A stretch of DNA of 64,000 nucleotides from NCBI RefSeq assembly GCF_030936135.1, contig NC_082605.1:17256261-17320260 (forward strand), written 5' to 3'. Under the pieces are notes generated by a model that had not been told where the DNA came from, did no database searches, and was given only the letters and a program-made list of their open reading frames with translations. The first letter of the stretch is position 1; every line of letters starts with the position of its first letter. The position numbers were made by a program, and so were the translations under genes. Shown here in pieces: positions 23,501-35,032 of this stretch. This DNA comes from Gavia stellata (lineage: Eukaryota > Chordata > Aves > Gaviiformes > Gaviidae).

Positions 23501-26500
23501 GCGTACCATGATTTTCTGCAAGATTGTTATCAAGCTAAACTCTTTGCGTCACCCTGTTTTCTCATTTTAAATTATTAGAGTGTTATATTTTCTTTGCAGT
23601 CTTCTTTAGCCTCAGCATTTACAGAAAACTAGCATCAGTGTTTCAAGAGCTTGTCGTCTCATTCTGTAAAAATTCTTAGATACTGGCTGTCTAGTTCTGC
23701 AGATATTTGAATAATACAACTGGAATTTTTCAATCCAGTGATTGGGGTAAAAAAGTAGTAGGGTTTCTTTTTTTTTTTTTAAAAGATACTAAGCAATGTG
23801 GTTCTTACCCTTGTAAAAAGCTTTCCTAACATGGACCCTTGTGTTTCTGCAGAGCTAGCGCATTTTCATAGAATTACAACGTAACGAGAGAAGGGAGGGT
23901 GAAATACTTTTTGCGACTGTAGTGGCAATAACAATAATTTAAAAATGCAATATTTTATTATCCGAACAGTAATCAATCTTGCTGTCTGCTGCCTGTGTTA
24001 GCAAGATTGATTAAATGTACTGTTAAAACTGTACTTTAAAAACCAGGCTCCCATCAGATAATAATGTAACCACAAGTTGTGGGCTACAGGTTTGTTTTTA
24101 TTTCTTATTTTTCACTTTGTAACTCAAAGAAGCATGTAAAATTCCAGAATTTTTGACAGAAGTACTTTGCAAAATACAAGTTCTGGAAATATTTTGTTCA
24201 TTGGAAAGACATTTCATTACTACTGCTTTTCTCATGACGGGAGACAAAAGTTTGTCTTAGAAAAAAAAATAGTGCTGCATGGTCCTTTTAAATAACTTTT
24301 TCCTAAGTAAAGGGCTCTGTCTCTTGTTTAATCTAGATTATACAGGTGGCATTCTGATGTTGCACTTTTACAAATATCTTCACAGGAATTATGTAATGGC
24401 TTTCCACATTTCATATCTGGATTCTACTGAATATATATGAATCTAGAAGATCAACTATTGTACATTTTAAGCTGATCTGTCACTAATTTATTAAAGCTTG
24501 TCAAACTCAAGTTGAAACTACATGATACTAGAAATTTCTACACTGAATTCAGTGTAGAAAACTGAGATTACAGGAGCAGGAATGCTCCCAGCAAATGAAA
24601 GCATTTTTGCATGAGTGTCAAAAGGTGTTTTAACTGAGGCTGTGGAATTATCAGAAGTTAGAAGTGGTACGCTGGGTTGTGATACCTATACCCAGTGACT
24701 TGGTAGGTTCCCACTTGGCAAGAAAGTCAAGGTGTTTTAGCAGGTATCTCATGACACTCAGTGTCATGAAACTGCTGCAAAACAGATTAGATGGTTAGAT
24801 TTTTCTTTTAATCAAAAAATGGTTAGCACCATAGACTTCAGCTGCCTGTGCGATGCCTTGGAGGTCCCACATGGTGTCTGCAGTCTCTGATTTAAAATGA
24901 CTGTCAGGTAATTTTAGGGTGGTGTTTTGTGTATTTTGTAGGGAAGCAGCTGTTTATTCTTTTGGAATTATTCTTGGCAGGATTAGTCAGTTATCTAGTA
25001 GCCTCTTTGTCGGCAGGATGTTTTCAGTGTGGCTTTCTTTATTTTTTTTTTTTTAATAAAAAGGAGCATATTTTAATTTTTCCTTCCCCGATCCTTCATG
25101 GGTTTGGTAGCATTTACATTGTGCCCTGAAGATTGTCAGTGGTGTGCCAGAGTTTTCAGAGGAAGAGGTGGATGTTGAATGGAGTTTTAACACTGACTAA
25201 GAAGAAGAATTTGTCTTTGTTGGCATCAGGCCAAATGGTAAATGTTTGTATTTAACTGTGGCTTGAAACATTGGATGGACAGTAAGAGAGTTGTGAATAT
25301 CATATTTACTCATATCATGTTTAAATAAATAACTATTAGTGCTACTGAGGAAATTTTGCACAGAGATTACAAGGGAACACAGGCATTTCCTCCTTTGGAA
25401 AGCAGCTCTTGCCCGACTTCAGTGCGGCATTTTCTGAATCACGTGGCCAGATGCTTTGACTCGGCTAAGAAAGCTGAATCAGAGCTATTGCGGAGCTTCT
25501 GAGTCAGCTTTTCAAAGTTTAATAGAAGTTGTTTGGTTGGGTTTGTTTTGTTTTATTATTTTTTTTAAAAAGCAGTCCATATCTGTAAAAGAAGACCTAG
25601 AAATTTTACAAGGCTTTGAGCTTGGCCACGTCATGGAGAGATGTTGGAAGAAATGCTTCTATTTCAGAAGATGAAGGAAGAGAGTATCAGGTCTATATCG
25701 ATAAACATATGTTTCTCCTTTTAAATTGGGTTTATATTTTGCTTTGGATTATTTTGTGGTTAATTTTCTTTTAATAGAGTAACTCTGTCAGAAAGTAGTG
25801 TTTAAGCACAGCTACAATTTATAGTTCCCATAAAACATGATACGCTGAAGTATGTTCTCACTCCCTGATTTCTGAGTGATGTACAAGCCTGAGCAGTGAA
25901 ACAGAAATAATCGGAGGCGTGGTCGCACATTTGGTGATGCCTGCTCAGTTTTAGGTTTTAATATGTCATATGCTGAATGAGAACACTGAACTTGGTTTCT
26001 GACCATCATTATCCTACCATCAGCGACTGAAAGCAGTGACTGAAGAGAAGTTGTGGCCTTCTTAGGAAGAAGGCACGCTTTCCTCAGTTTCTCTTTCTTT
26101 TTTGAGTGGGCCAAATGTAGCTTCTAAACTATTGCTCCAGTTGCTGTCAAAGCAGATGGTTTAAACAAGTATTTCAAGAGGTGTATGATGAGAAGATAAC
26201 TAGTCTTTTCCAGCAGAGACTCTCAGATCCAGATTATGGCATTTCCTTACCTTTCTCAAGCTGGTTGTGCCAAAGGGAAGGTTGGTCTGGCTGAGGCCAG
26301 ATGGGTGGTGTTTCCATGAAGGTGGAGGGGGCCAAATGCTTTAATATTTGCTGGTGTTTCATTAAAATTACACCAGCTGGAGCAGCTTGAAGGAGATGAT
26401 GAGTCTGCGCATTTTCTATGCAGTAGCAGAAGTAGGAATGTGGTTAAATCCTGCCTATATCCAGGGCTAAGTACCTTTCTCTAGGGAGCGTTTTGGATTC

Positions 26501-29500
26501 ACGCTCTCTTGAAATTGGGATCATAAGCCCTTTCTTTCAAAAAGGGAGCAAAGGTCAATCTTTGCTTTCAAAACCCAGGAGGTGGCAATGGTTCTGGTTC
26601 CCTTTTCGTCATTAGCAGAGCTGTTATCCACTAGACTGCTCCCCACGTGTGTGGGAGACTTCAACTCAGCTATCCTCCTTCCTGAGGGGATTAATGGCCA
26701 TAATTCTTTACATCAAAGTGAATTTTGTAATCACCAGGCTGTTGACTAGTATGAGGTAGCGTTGCTGTCAGAAAGACTGAACATGATGGTGTAGCCCAAC
26801 ACAGAGATGTTAGATGACTGAAGACTAAGGCGTTTGAGGAAGTAATCCATAAAAGCAAACTAGTCGTTTCAGAAATGCAAGAGAAAAACATGCAAGTGTG
26901 GCAAAGATTACATTTGAACTGAAGCGCAGATTCTGTTCAAAGATGTATGAGTGCCTTCCTGGTGATTTCCAAATTTTCTGTGCAAGCAGGGATAGAATTT
27001 GGACTTGAAAAGTATAAGTAAACAGAAAAAACAAGTTGTGGAAAAAACTAATCTGCTTCATAAACTGTTTTGGTGAGTTGCAAAAGGTAAATAGAAAAAT
27101 TAATGTCAAACATTGGCAAAAAGAGAAATTGGACACAAAAGATGTTGTATATAAAGTGTGTGTATATATGCATGTATTTATATATACATGTAAATTTTCA
27201 GTTGAGATATGAAACTGGTTATATATGTGCCCAAAGCATGAAGCCCAGAATGTTATTTCTCTTAATAGTATTTACAAAAGTCCCAAGATATTTTTTCTGA
27301 TAATAATGTTTTAGTAGAGACTTGGTATAAACAAGCATTCAGGTTTGCTTGTTGTTTTTTCTTTTGGAAAACGTTGGTACAGAACGTTTGAAAACCATGA
27401 GTTCTTTTTGGTCCTCTGCCTTTTGCCTTTATTTTAATAAAAATTTAAATGTTGATTATACATGAAGAGAATTGAACTAATAAAGGAGGCAAGGCAGATA
27501 AATTGGATTTTACAACTTAAATGAATAAAGATTGGCTTGTAAGAGATGAGAGTAAAGCAAAGCCATGGTAATAATAACTACAAGTGTGCACCTGTGATTT
27601 TGTGGTTCATTGTAAATATTTTCACTTCAGTTTCATTCCAGTGTTGCTTTGGCAGTTATGGGGGGTTTTTTTTTCAGTCTTGAGATCTGCTTGTGGTTTC
27701 TGTGTGTGTGTATATATATGTAAGTTAGAATGGTATTGAATAATAAAACATTCTGAAATAAAATTGTGCACATGTATATTAATTTTTTTTTTTAAATGTC
27801 ATGAATCTGAAATTTTATTTTAAAAGTACCTAAATTGCATTTGAGCTGTAGCCACTTTGCCTGGATTCGAATAGGAGGATATTTACAGTCAGGTTTTCTA
27901 GTAAAGCTTTTCTTTCCTGCTGTTATGTGAAAGACTTGCACAAACAGGAGCAACTGACTGTAACTGTAGTTTATGTCATCAAACAAATGGAAGGAAATAG
28001 CTCAAGAGCTGCTGTTTTCAAATGTTTATGCTAAAGAAGTCTGTCCTGGTCTTGCAAACCCTTGAACGGATTTTGAACTTTACTAGTCGTCTCAAATATT
28101 GGCGTAGACTTGTAATATGATGATAATACAGGTAACAAGTTTCCTAATGACTGGATTATTCTTATCAAATCTTCTTTATTTGTAATTGCCTCTTTATAGA
28201 TTCTGTTCCCCATCGTGTCTTTCTAGGACTGGCCTACTAAATTTGGCACAGAGAGTTACAACTCTAAGACAGCCATTTTGCAACCTACATTTTCTTCTCT
28301 TTTTGCTTGTATCAGTGAGTATAATTGCTATTCTGCATCTTTTTTTCTGGTGGTGATTCTCCTTGTTGCTCTTCTGTGGAGATGGATGCTATGAGAATGT
28401 GCCTCCCTTGAAGAGGCCTCTTAAAGTTCTTCGGCATGTGCACTCGTCTTTATATAAGCAGTTGTTCTCTATTAGCTTCTGTGCAGGTGGTGTCTTTTAA
28501 GCAGCTGCAATACTGTCATTGCTTGGGGAAAAATAAGTAACAGCCCTAGCACAAGACAGCTTCTAGTAAGTATGGGTAGGGTACAGGACTGTTTGTTGTG
28601 GTCGAGAAAAGTATTACAATAATTCACGTCAAAATGTGAAATTTTTTTTTACAAAGCTATAGAAACAGGAAAATATTACCTTAACTGTGTGTCACTGTAG
28701 TTAAAGAAGAATTATTTCTGCAAACTTGGTTGTCAGCAGGGCCTAGACTTTGCTAGGCTCCATTATCCTTTTTGTTGAGAAAGGAGGAAAGACTAATTGG
28801 AAATTCCATGATCTCTTTTGCCAAAAATCACCTGTTGTCAAGTCAAAGATCTTCCCAGGCAAGTGTCTTCATCAGGAGGAATGTTGAGACTGTGATATAG
28901 TTGTCTGTTGTTATCAGAGAGTTTAAAGCTTACGAGTAAAATTTGCTTTAGGAATATAAATACTTCAGAAATAGAATATGTAACTATTGAGAGTTTATGC
29001 ACATAAATATAATATTGGAGGATATATAAACGAAAAAAATGACTTATGTGGTCATATTTTGCAAAGATTTACTTCGATGCTTTCAGATTATTTTTTGACT
29101 TTTTAGTTTTCTTGCCATTTGGTGAGTATTTGTCTGTGTTTCTAGTGCTTCACCAGCTCTTATTTGTGCACCATCTCTGGTATCAACAGGAGAGTGCATA
29201 GTTTCGCTGCAGGGCAATGGGGCCAACCTCCTCTTTATATTTGTGCTCACACCATAATAATGACATTTTATTATGCCAGGAACATGACTTGAATTTCTAA
29301 AGTGGTAGGAATATCACGTATACTTTTGCTTGGTTTATTTGTAAGTACAAAACATACATATGGAAGGAATTCCTACTGTGTTGTAGCTGAGCTTTCTAAA
29401 CTTTGTTAGACAAAAAACCCCATACATTATTAAGGATCCTGAGTTTCTGAAAATCAGACCACTCAGTATCCTTTGGTTTTGAAATAAAGTATTAATTAAC

Positions 29501-29774
29501 TGCACACAGGTAGGACAACAGGGTCTGTATTGAATGAAATCAAGAAAGAGGAAGTGTAGAGACACCAGTGAAATTGCTTAAAGATCTGGAAAACATGATG
29601 CATAAACAAGTGCCAAAAGAAGGCAATTCCTTACATAAGAGGGGACTGAGAGAGTGAGAAGACAAATCTACTGAAGAGTGTTGCAAAGCAGCAGGGCTTA
29701 TGGCAGGTAGGGAAAGAAATAGATCAAATTGCAGCAATGAAGATTCAGCATGGACAAACACAGTTTTCTAGTGG
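20521..29774. other. Intergenic stretch, THOC7 to ATXN7 (left part)
   Basis: AT-rich DNA between the two divergent genes. It contains the 52-bp duplication (22880), a hairpin (23965-24024) and two palindromes (24535 and 24749). No coding exon was recognised. In human the same interval carries the non-coding THOC7-AS1, so an unannotated lncRNA is possible. Confidence 0.6.
22880..22982. repeat. Tandem duplication, 2 copies of about 52 bp
   Basis: The unit starting CAGATTTTTCATCAGTATCC occurs at 22880-22931 and again at 22932-22982. The copies differ by one T indel and one C/T change (AAGTACACC versus AAGTATACC). A third partial copy may start at 22983 before a T run. The near-identity points to a recent duplication. 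Confidence 0.95.
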
Positions 29775-29950
29775 AAGTAGTGAAATGTTGGAATAATCAC
29801 CTGCGAGGACAATGGCGCTTCCATTGCCTGAGGTCTTTAAAAACAGGTTCGATTACCTGTATTGTTCCCAGCAGATAGTTTAGTGATCATGCCCTGGGGC
29901 TGAGTGACGGACTATCTGACCTTTGGAGGTTCCTTCCATCCCTCCTTTGG
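29775..29950 (+). repeat. Old CR1-like LINE fragment
   Basis: Diverged CR1 3' region in sense orientation: a 'lone TTGGAATAATCACC' block, then 'TTGCCTGAGGTCTTTAAAAACAGG', and near the end 'GACCTTTGGAGGTTCCTTCC'. It is more degraded than the copy near 1.8 kb. No clear 3' terminal repeat was seen. Confidence 0.6.
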
Positions 29951-32900
29951 TTAACAGACCTCTAACTACACATTGCACAGATTTTGGTAGTATCCGAATA
30001 CATGACTGATACATGCTGAAACCTATTTTTCACCCCTATGATCTGTTTAGTAGTTCAAATTCCAGTTGAAATAGTTATAAGAAAGGCTATGGTAGTTGTC
30101 AAGTAAAGGTTATGTTTTTCAATGGGTTTGGTTTTTTAGGGGGGTGTTTCTTGCATGTCATCCTTCAGGACCATGCTATAGGGAGTACCTGTCATGCTGC
30201 CGTTTAGATAATGCTCTTCTCTGCTGTAATGTTGCATCCAGGCCAGTTATAGAATTGTTACTCTGCTTGGAAAAACTAAGAGGATTCGTGGAGTGGCTTG
30301 GGAAGAAGTGTGGCCTGAGCATAGATCTGAATGAGCAATTGTTCCAGCTCACTGCGTGCATGTACGAGGTAGAAATTGCTGGTTTCAATAGACTACGATT
30401 TGACATTTGGTTCATACGTATGTATCCATGTTCAACAGTGACCTTTGTAATCCCACTTAATTTCATTTTATCTGTGAATACGTATCCCCTTAGGAAAAAT
30501 TAATTTCTTAGTGGGACTAGCAGTAAGAGGAGGCATACCGTGTGACCTGGAGGTTGTATATCTATTGCAACGATAAACGTGAGAAGAAATCTTGTGTTTT
30601 TATAATGCTTCATTACCAGTCTTCTTGACCATGAGCAGAAGAGTGAGGAAACTGGAGGACTGATTTCTTCAGAAGACATTATTAGCCATAGCTGATAAAT
30701 GATTTTAATAGCTAAAGACTATGCTAGCACTTATTTACACAGCCGTGGCTTCATATCTGTGTGTGGTTTGCAGAGAAGGTAACTGCTACTGGGAATATGT
30801 TAAAATGCAAATTATTATATTCTCCAGGTAAACAATGACAAAAAAATCCTTCCTTTTATTCGGTTAAAGAGTATCCAGGGGCTGTTCAATTAATGCTTGA
30901 GTATTGAGTGCCCTATTAATAGCTACATAATAGTAGTAGTTAGAAAAAGATATGATTTTTATATAGTATAATAAACAGGTGTGAATTAGTATAGTTCATA
31001 AATATGTGTCAAATTTACAGTGTGTAAGAAGTGTTGTTGGCTTGGGTGGGCTTTTGTAGACATTTAAGCCACTAGTATATTTGGGTCAGTATGAAGGTGT
31101 TTCTTAAAATGAAAATGTTAAGGTTTTTAAATTAAGTTTCATCCCACTAGAAAGACATTTTTAATCTCATTAGTATCACTAATGTCATTAACGTTAAAGC
31201 TTTGTCAGCATTTTTAAACAGGTAGTCTTTGAAAGGTGACTGTTGCATCTTCAGCTAATGATAAAATTTTGTATTCAGTTTCTTAGCATGGCCTAGTATG
31301 TTTCTTAGCAAACAATCTGAAACACAGGATTTACCTGAAAAGTGCTATAGTGCTATTTTATCTATATTTTCCCCACGTGTACAACTTAAGTGTTTATAAC
31401 AAAATGCAGTTGCAGTTTTCGGAGAAAAGCAGGGAGACATGGGCCAAATGCTCATGAGTCAGAAGGTATGTTAAGAAGAGAAACCCAAATAATTTAATTT
31501 CTTAAGCTAGTTGTAACTCTCTAGAATGTGAGTTCTTGGTTTTTTTGAATGGGATTAACATTTCTCTCATTGCTCTAACAATTTTTTCCTTCTTGTTACC
31601 AATACTGTGTTTGACGGGAGGCGGTGTGCTCTGACTCTAGATGGCAGTCACTGGTAGGCAAAGGCGAGGATCGTGCTTGGCTTGCACCTTGCAAGTCTAT
31701 GCACCGGTTGGCTTCTCTAGCTGGAATTTTTATGGTGTTGGAAGGCAATAAAAGTGTCACCTCAGCTTCTCTACCTTCCGAACTGCAACAGAGATACTAT
31801 GAAGAAAGAAAAAACCCAAAAGGGCAAAAAATAAGAGAAACTGAGAAAATGTTGCAGTGAAACATTCACAAAAGAGAGCTTTAGTAATGCTGAGAATAGT
31901 GAAGAGATTTCTTTTATATTGGCAAGACTTTGTCCTAGATTAACAGAAATAAACTTGTTTATAATGGGAGAAATACCAGTTTCCCACTAAATTCAGTTTC
32001 AGAGAGTAAAATAGATTGACCAAGGTGCAACCAGGGATAATAGGAATGGAGGAATGTGTGACTGTAATCTCATTTAATCAAATGAGGATTTCCTCACAGT
32101 CACATGGGCACGTGTTGTTGGAGAAATAGTTCTTTTTTGCTTAGGACCTTGTGACCTTGTGTTTTCCACTCCCCCTACCCCCCATCCTCCCTTTGCAGTG
32201 TCCATGCTCTCCTCTTCATTTCCAAACTCCTTCCCATCACTTTACAGGTAATTCCTTTCCTTCGTACCTGTTAACAATCTGTCTCTTGACTCTCCACTCT
32301 ATCTCTTCTCTTTAAAGCAGGATAAGCTTTGATTTTTTTTTTTTCCTCTCCCTTTCTTTGTATAGGTGTTGTTTGCCTTCCTAACTCATCACTACTAAAC
32401 AGTTTGATGTACCATTGCAGTTAGAAAAGGCAGCAGCACTCAAGCAAAGGAACAACAGTTTCTCAGCACTTGCTGTGTAGGGATGATTGCACGTCATGAG
32501 ATGAATACTGCTTGATAAGAAAGCTTTTGTTATAATAAATACAGTTCAAAACCAGGAATTAATCTATACGTTTTATTGATCTCTAGTTTCAAACACAGTG
32601 CCAAATTACAGTCTTGTTTACGCTATGCACAAATCCCAAGAAACTCTTTGGAAAGTGCTGGAGTCGTTCTGGATTTGCAGAGGTATACTTAAGGTCAAGT
32701 TTTGGCCTTCAGTTTCAGTAATAAGAAAATTATTTACTGTTATATCACGTATTGTATTAACTACCAGCATTAGTAAAGGGACTGTGATCCTGTAAGCACT
32801 TTGCAAGTATTCTGCAGGACATTTTTTTCACTAAAAAAGAGTAACTGAAAAACAGAAGATCTTGATTTTTGCTTAATACAATCCTAGCAACATGCTTCTA

Positions 32901-33284
32901 ATTTCTTAATGTATTAGTTTAACTGTGGAAAACTACTGATTTTTGAAAGGAAAGGTGCTTTAGTTGCAGAAGAATGAAAAAAAGAACCAAAGCTTTAATT
33001 AAGTCTTCATATTTACATGTTCATAGTGAAAAATACCATCGACATTTTATGCCAAGCTTTACAATTCACAGTCAAGTGCATTTCCAGGGCCAGTTTGAGA
33101 AATGTGGTCTATCGTTTGTGAGGGAAAGCTTTCTGAGAGTTAGCAGTAATTTAGAACAGTTTTCTGTGTGAAGTTCATGTGCAAGAAAGACAAGATAGAG
33201 ATAATTCTGGTATTATGTCAAGATTATATATTAGGATGACAGGTATCACAGTCCCTAATAGATTGCACAGTACAGAGATAATGA

Positions 33285-33400
33285 AGAGTGATGCTTTCTG
33301 TTCCCAACTCTGCCTTGGGCCTTGTAGGTAACTGTGGGCAAATCACTCCTCCTTCCTCAATTTCTCTGTAAAAATGATGATAATGATGTGGATTATTTTG
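33285..33400 (+). repeat. MIR-like SINE relic
   Basis: The order CAACTCTGCCTTGGG, AACTGTGGGCAAATCACTCC, CTTCCTCAATTTCTCTGTAA, then AAATGATGATAATGATG follows the MIR core and 3' half (CTCTGCC, GTGNNCTTGGGCAAGTCAC, CTCAGTTTCCTCATCTGTAAAATGGGGATAATA). It is strongly diverged, as expected for an ancient amniote SINE. Confidence 0.55.
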
Positions 33401-34990
33401 TGTTTCGTTTTGAGATCTAAAAGGAATACATAGAAATGAAACGGTAGGAACATGATGGGAAATACAAGGTGGTAAAATAAGCATCTGTATTTCAGGCAGC
33501 TTTGTACTGGCAACTGATTATAAAATTATTGATTCTGCTGTTCTTTCCTGTTGCGGGTATTACTATGTACTTGTTCACAGGACTGTAGAAAAAAAAAATC
33601 TTTCTATTTCTTATGCTATCCTATCTTTCAGCTTCTCATTCAGAATTTACCATATTGGTTATTCTGCTTTTATTCTTGCCCGTTACCATCCCCATGAGGG
33701 AGAGTTAAAGCTGTAGTTAATGGAGAATAAGGACAGAAAAGGTCTGTCCGTCTTTCTTTTCTCTATCTATCTCCTCCCTTTCTATCTCTCTGTCTCTCTT
33801 TGGCCATTGAAAATGTAGGTCATATTGCATCACCATAAAATGGAACAGTCAGAAAGGTGTTTGAAAAATGCTGACATCCTTAGCCTGGGGTGCATGCCAG
33901 TGTCCTTTGTTTACATTGAGAATAGTGTTGTACCTGTATAAGAACCAGCATCTCTGTTAAGGTTAGTGGTATGGTACCTAAATTATGAGTCAGTTTTTAA
34001 GATGACTTTCATCTGCCTGCAGTAATTTAAAATTAGACAGATAAAATGCAACCACTCACAATAATGATATACATGAGGAGCTAATTTGAAATTTTTAATC
34101 TGCAATAACCATGATGGTGTAGTTTGAATAATATTACCTTTAACAGAGAAGCTCAGTAATAAATTTTGCAAATCATGTTAATCATGTACTCTGCATTGTC
34201 GTGATTAGCTGTGCCTTTCTGTCTTGAAAAGTATGTTTATATTCTACATTAGTATATTCTTTTTAGCAGTACTGTTTTACTTCATGCACCCTTTTAAATG
34301 AGCCAATCAGGATTTTATTTATTTTAAAAAATGGAAAATCCTGATGTCCAGTGTCTTATTGCTTACTACCAGTCTTTTGTTTGTGTTTCTGATGTAATGC
34401 AAGTTGTAATTGGTATGAAATATTCCTGTGGCATAAAATGCAGAATGTATCTTTTTCTTCTGTACAGTTGTATATAAATACCATTTCTCAAGAAATGTAT
34501 AAATATAATTTCAACTGTCCTTATTTATCTTAGATGCAGTAAGCTAATGTGTTTTATGGATTGAACTTTCAAATGGTGGTATAAATCATAGTGCAAGATG
34601 CAGGTGTTTTGAAATATAAGACAAGGTACTCGCTTATAGAATATCTTCTGTTATTTCTGAAACCAAGTGTTTTTTTTAACCTCTGTTCTATGCTTTGTGT
34701 GGTTGTACTTAAAACAGTTGAAGTGCAATATGCAAAGGCTTCTTTGACTTTGTTAATGTTACTGTTAAAGAAGACTTCTAAGTTAAAAGAGAAATTGTTG
34801 GAAGATAAAACTAAAATTAGTGATGATGTGTTTTGTTGAGCAAAATAATGAATGCAAATCTTTTCCTGTTGCCATTAGACAAAGGAAGATGACAGTAGTC
34901 AAAGTTAAGACCCCTCAAGTGCACTTTGCTGTGTGTAATCATTTTGCAATTTTTATCAATTTATTTAGAATTATACAAAAGGTGTTGTTG

Positions 34991-35032
34991 ACTAAGATAT
35001 TAGTTATTTAGTAACTAAGATATTAGTTATTT
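34991..35032. repeat. Short direct repeat, 19 bp x 2
   Basis: ACTAAGATATTAGTTATTT occurs at 34991-35009 and 35014-35032, a 23-bp period. Small local duplication in AT-rich intergenic DNA. Confidence 0.9.

Noticed and set aside
30096-30503. 135-codon plus-strand open frame with a 96-codon frame opposite
   Set aside because: No recognisable family, no splice-site support and only modest length; treated as chance unless transcription is shown.
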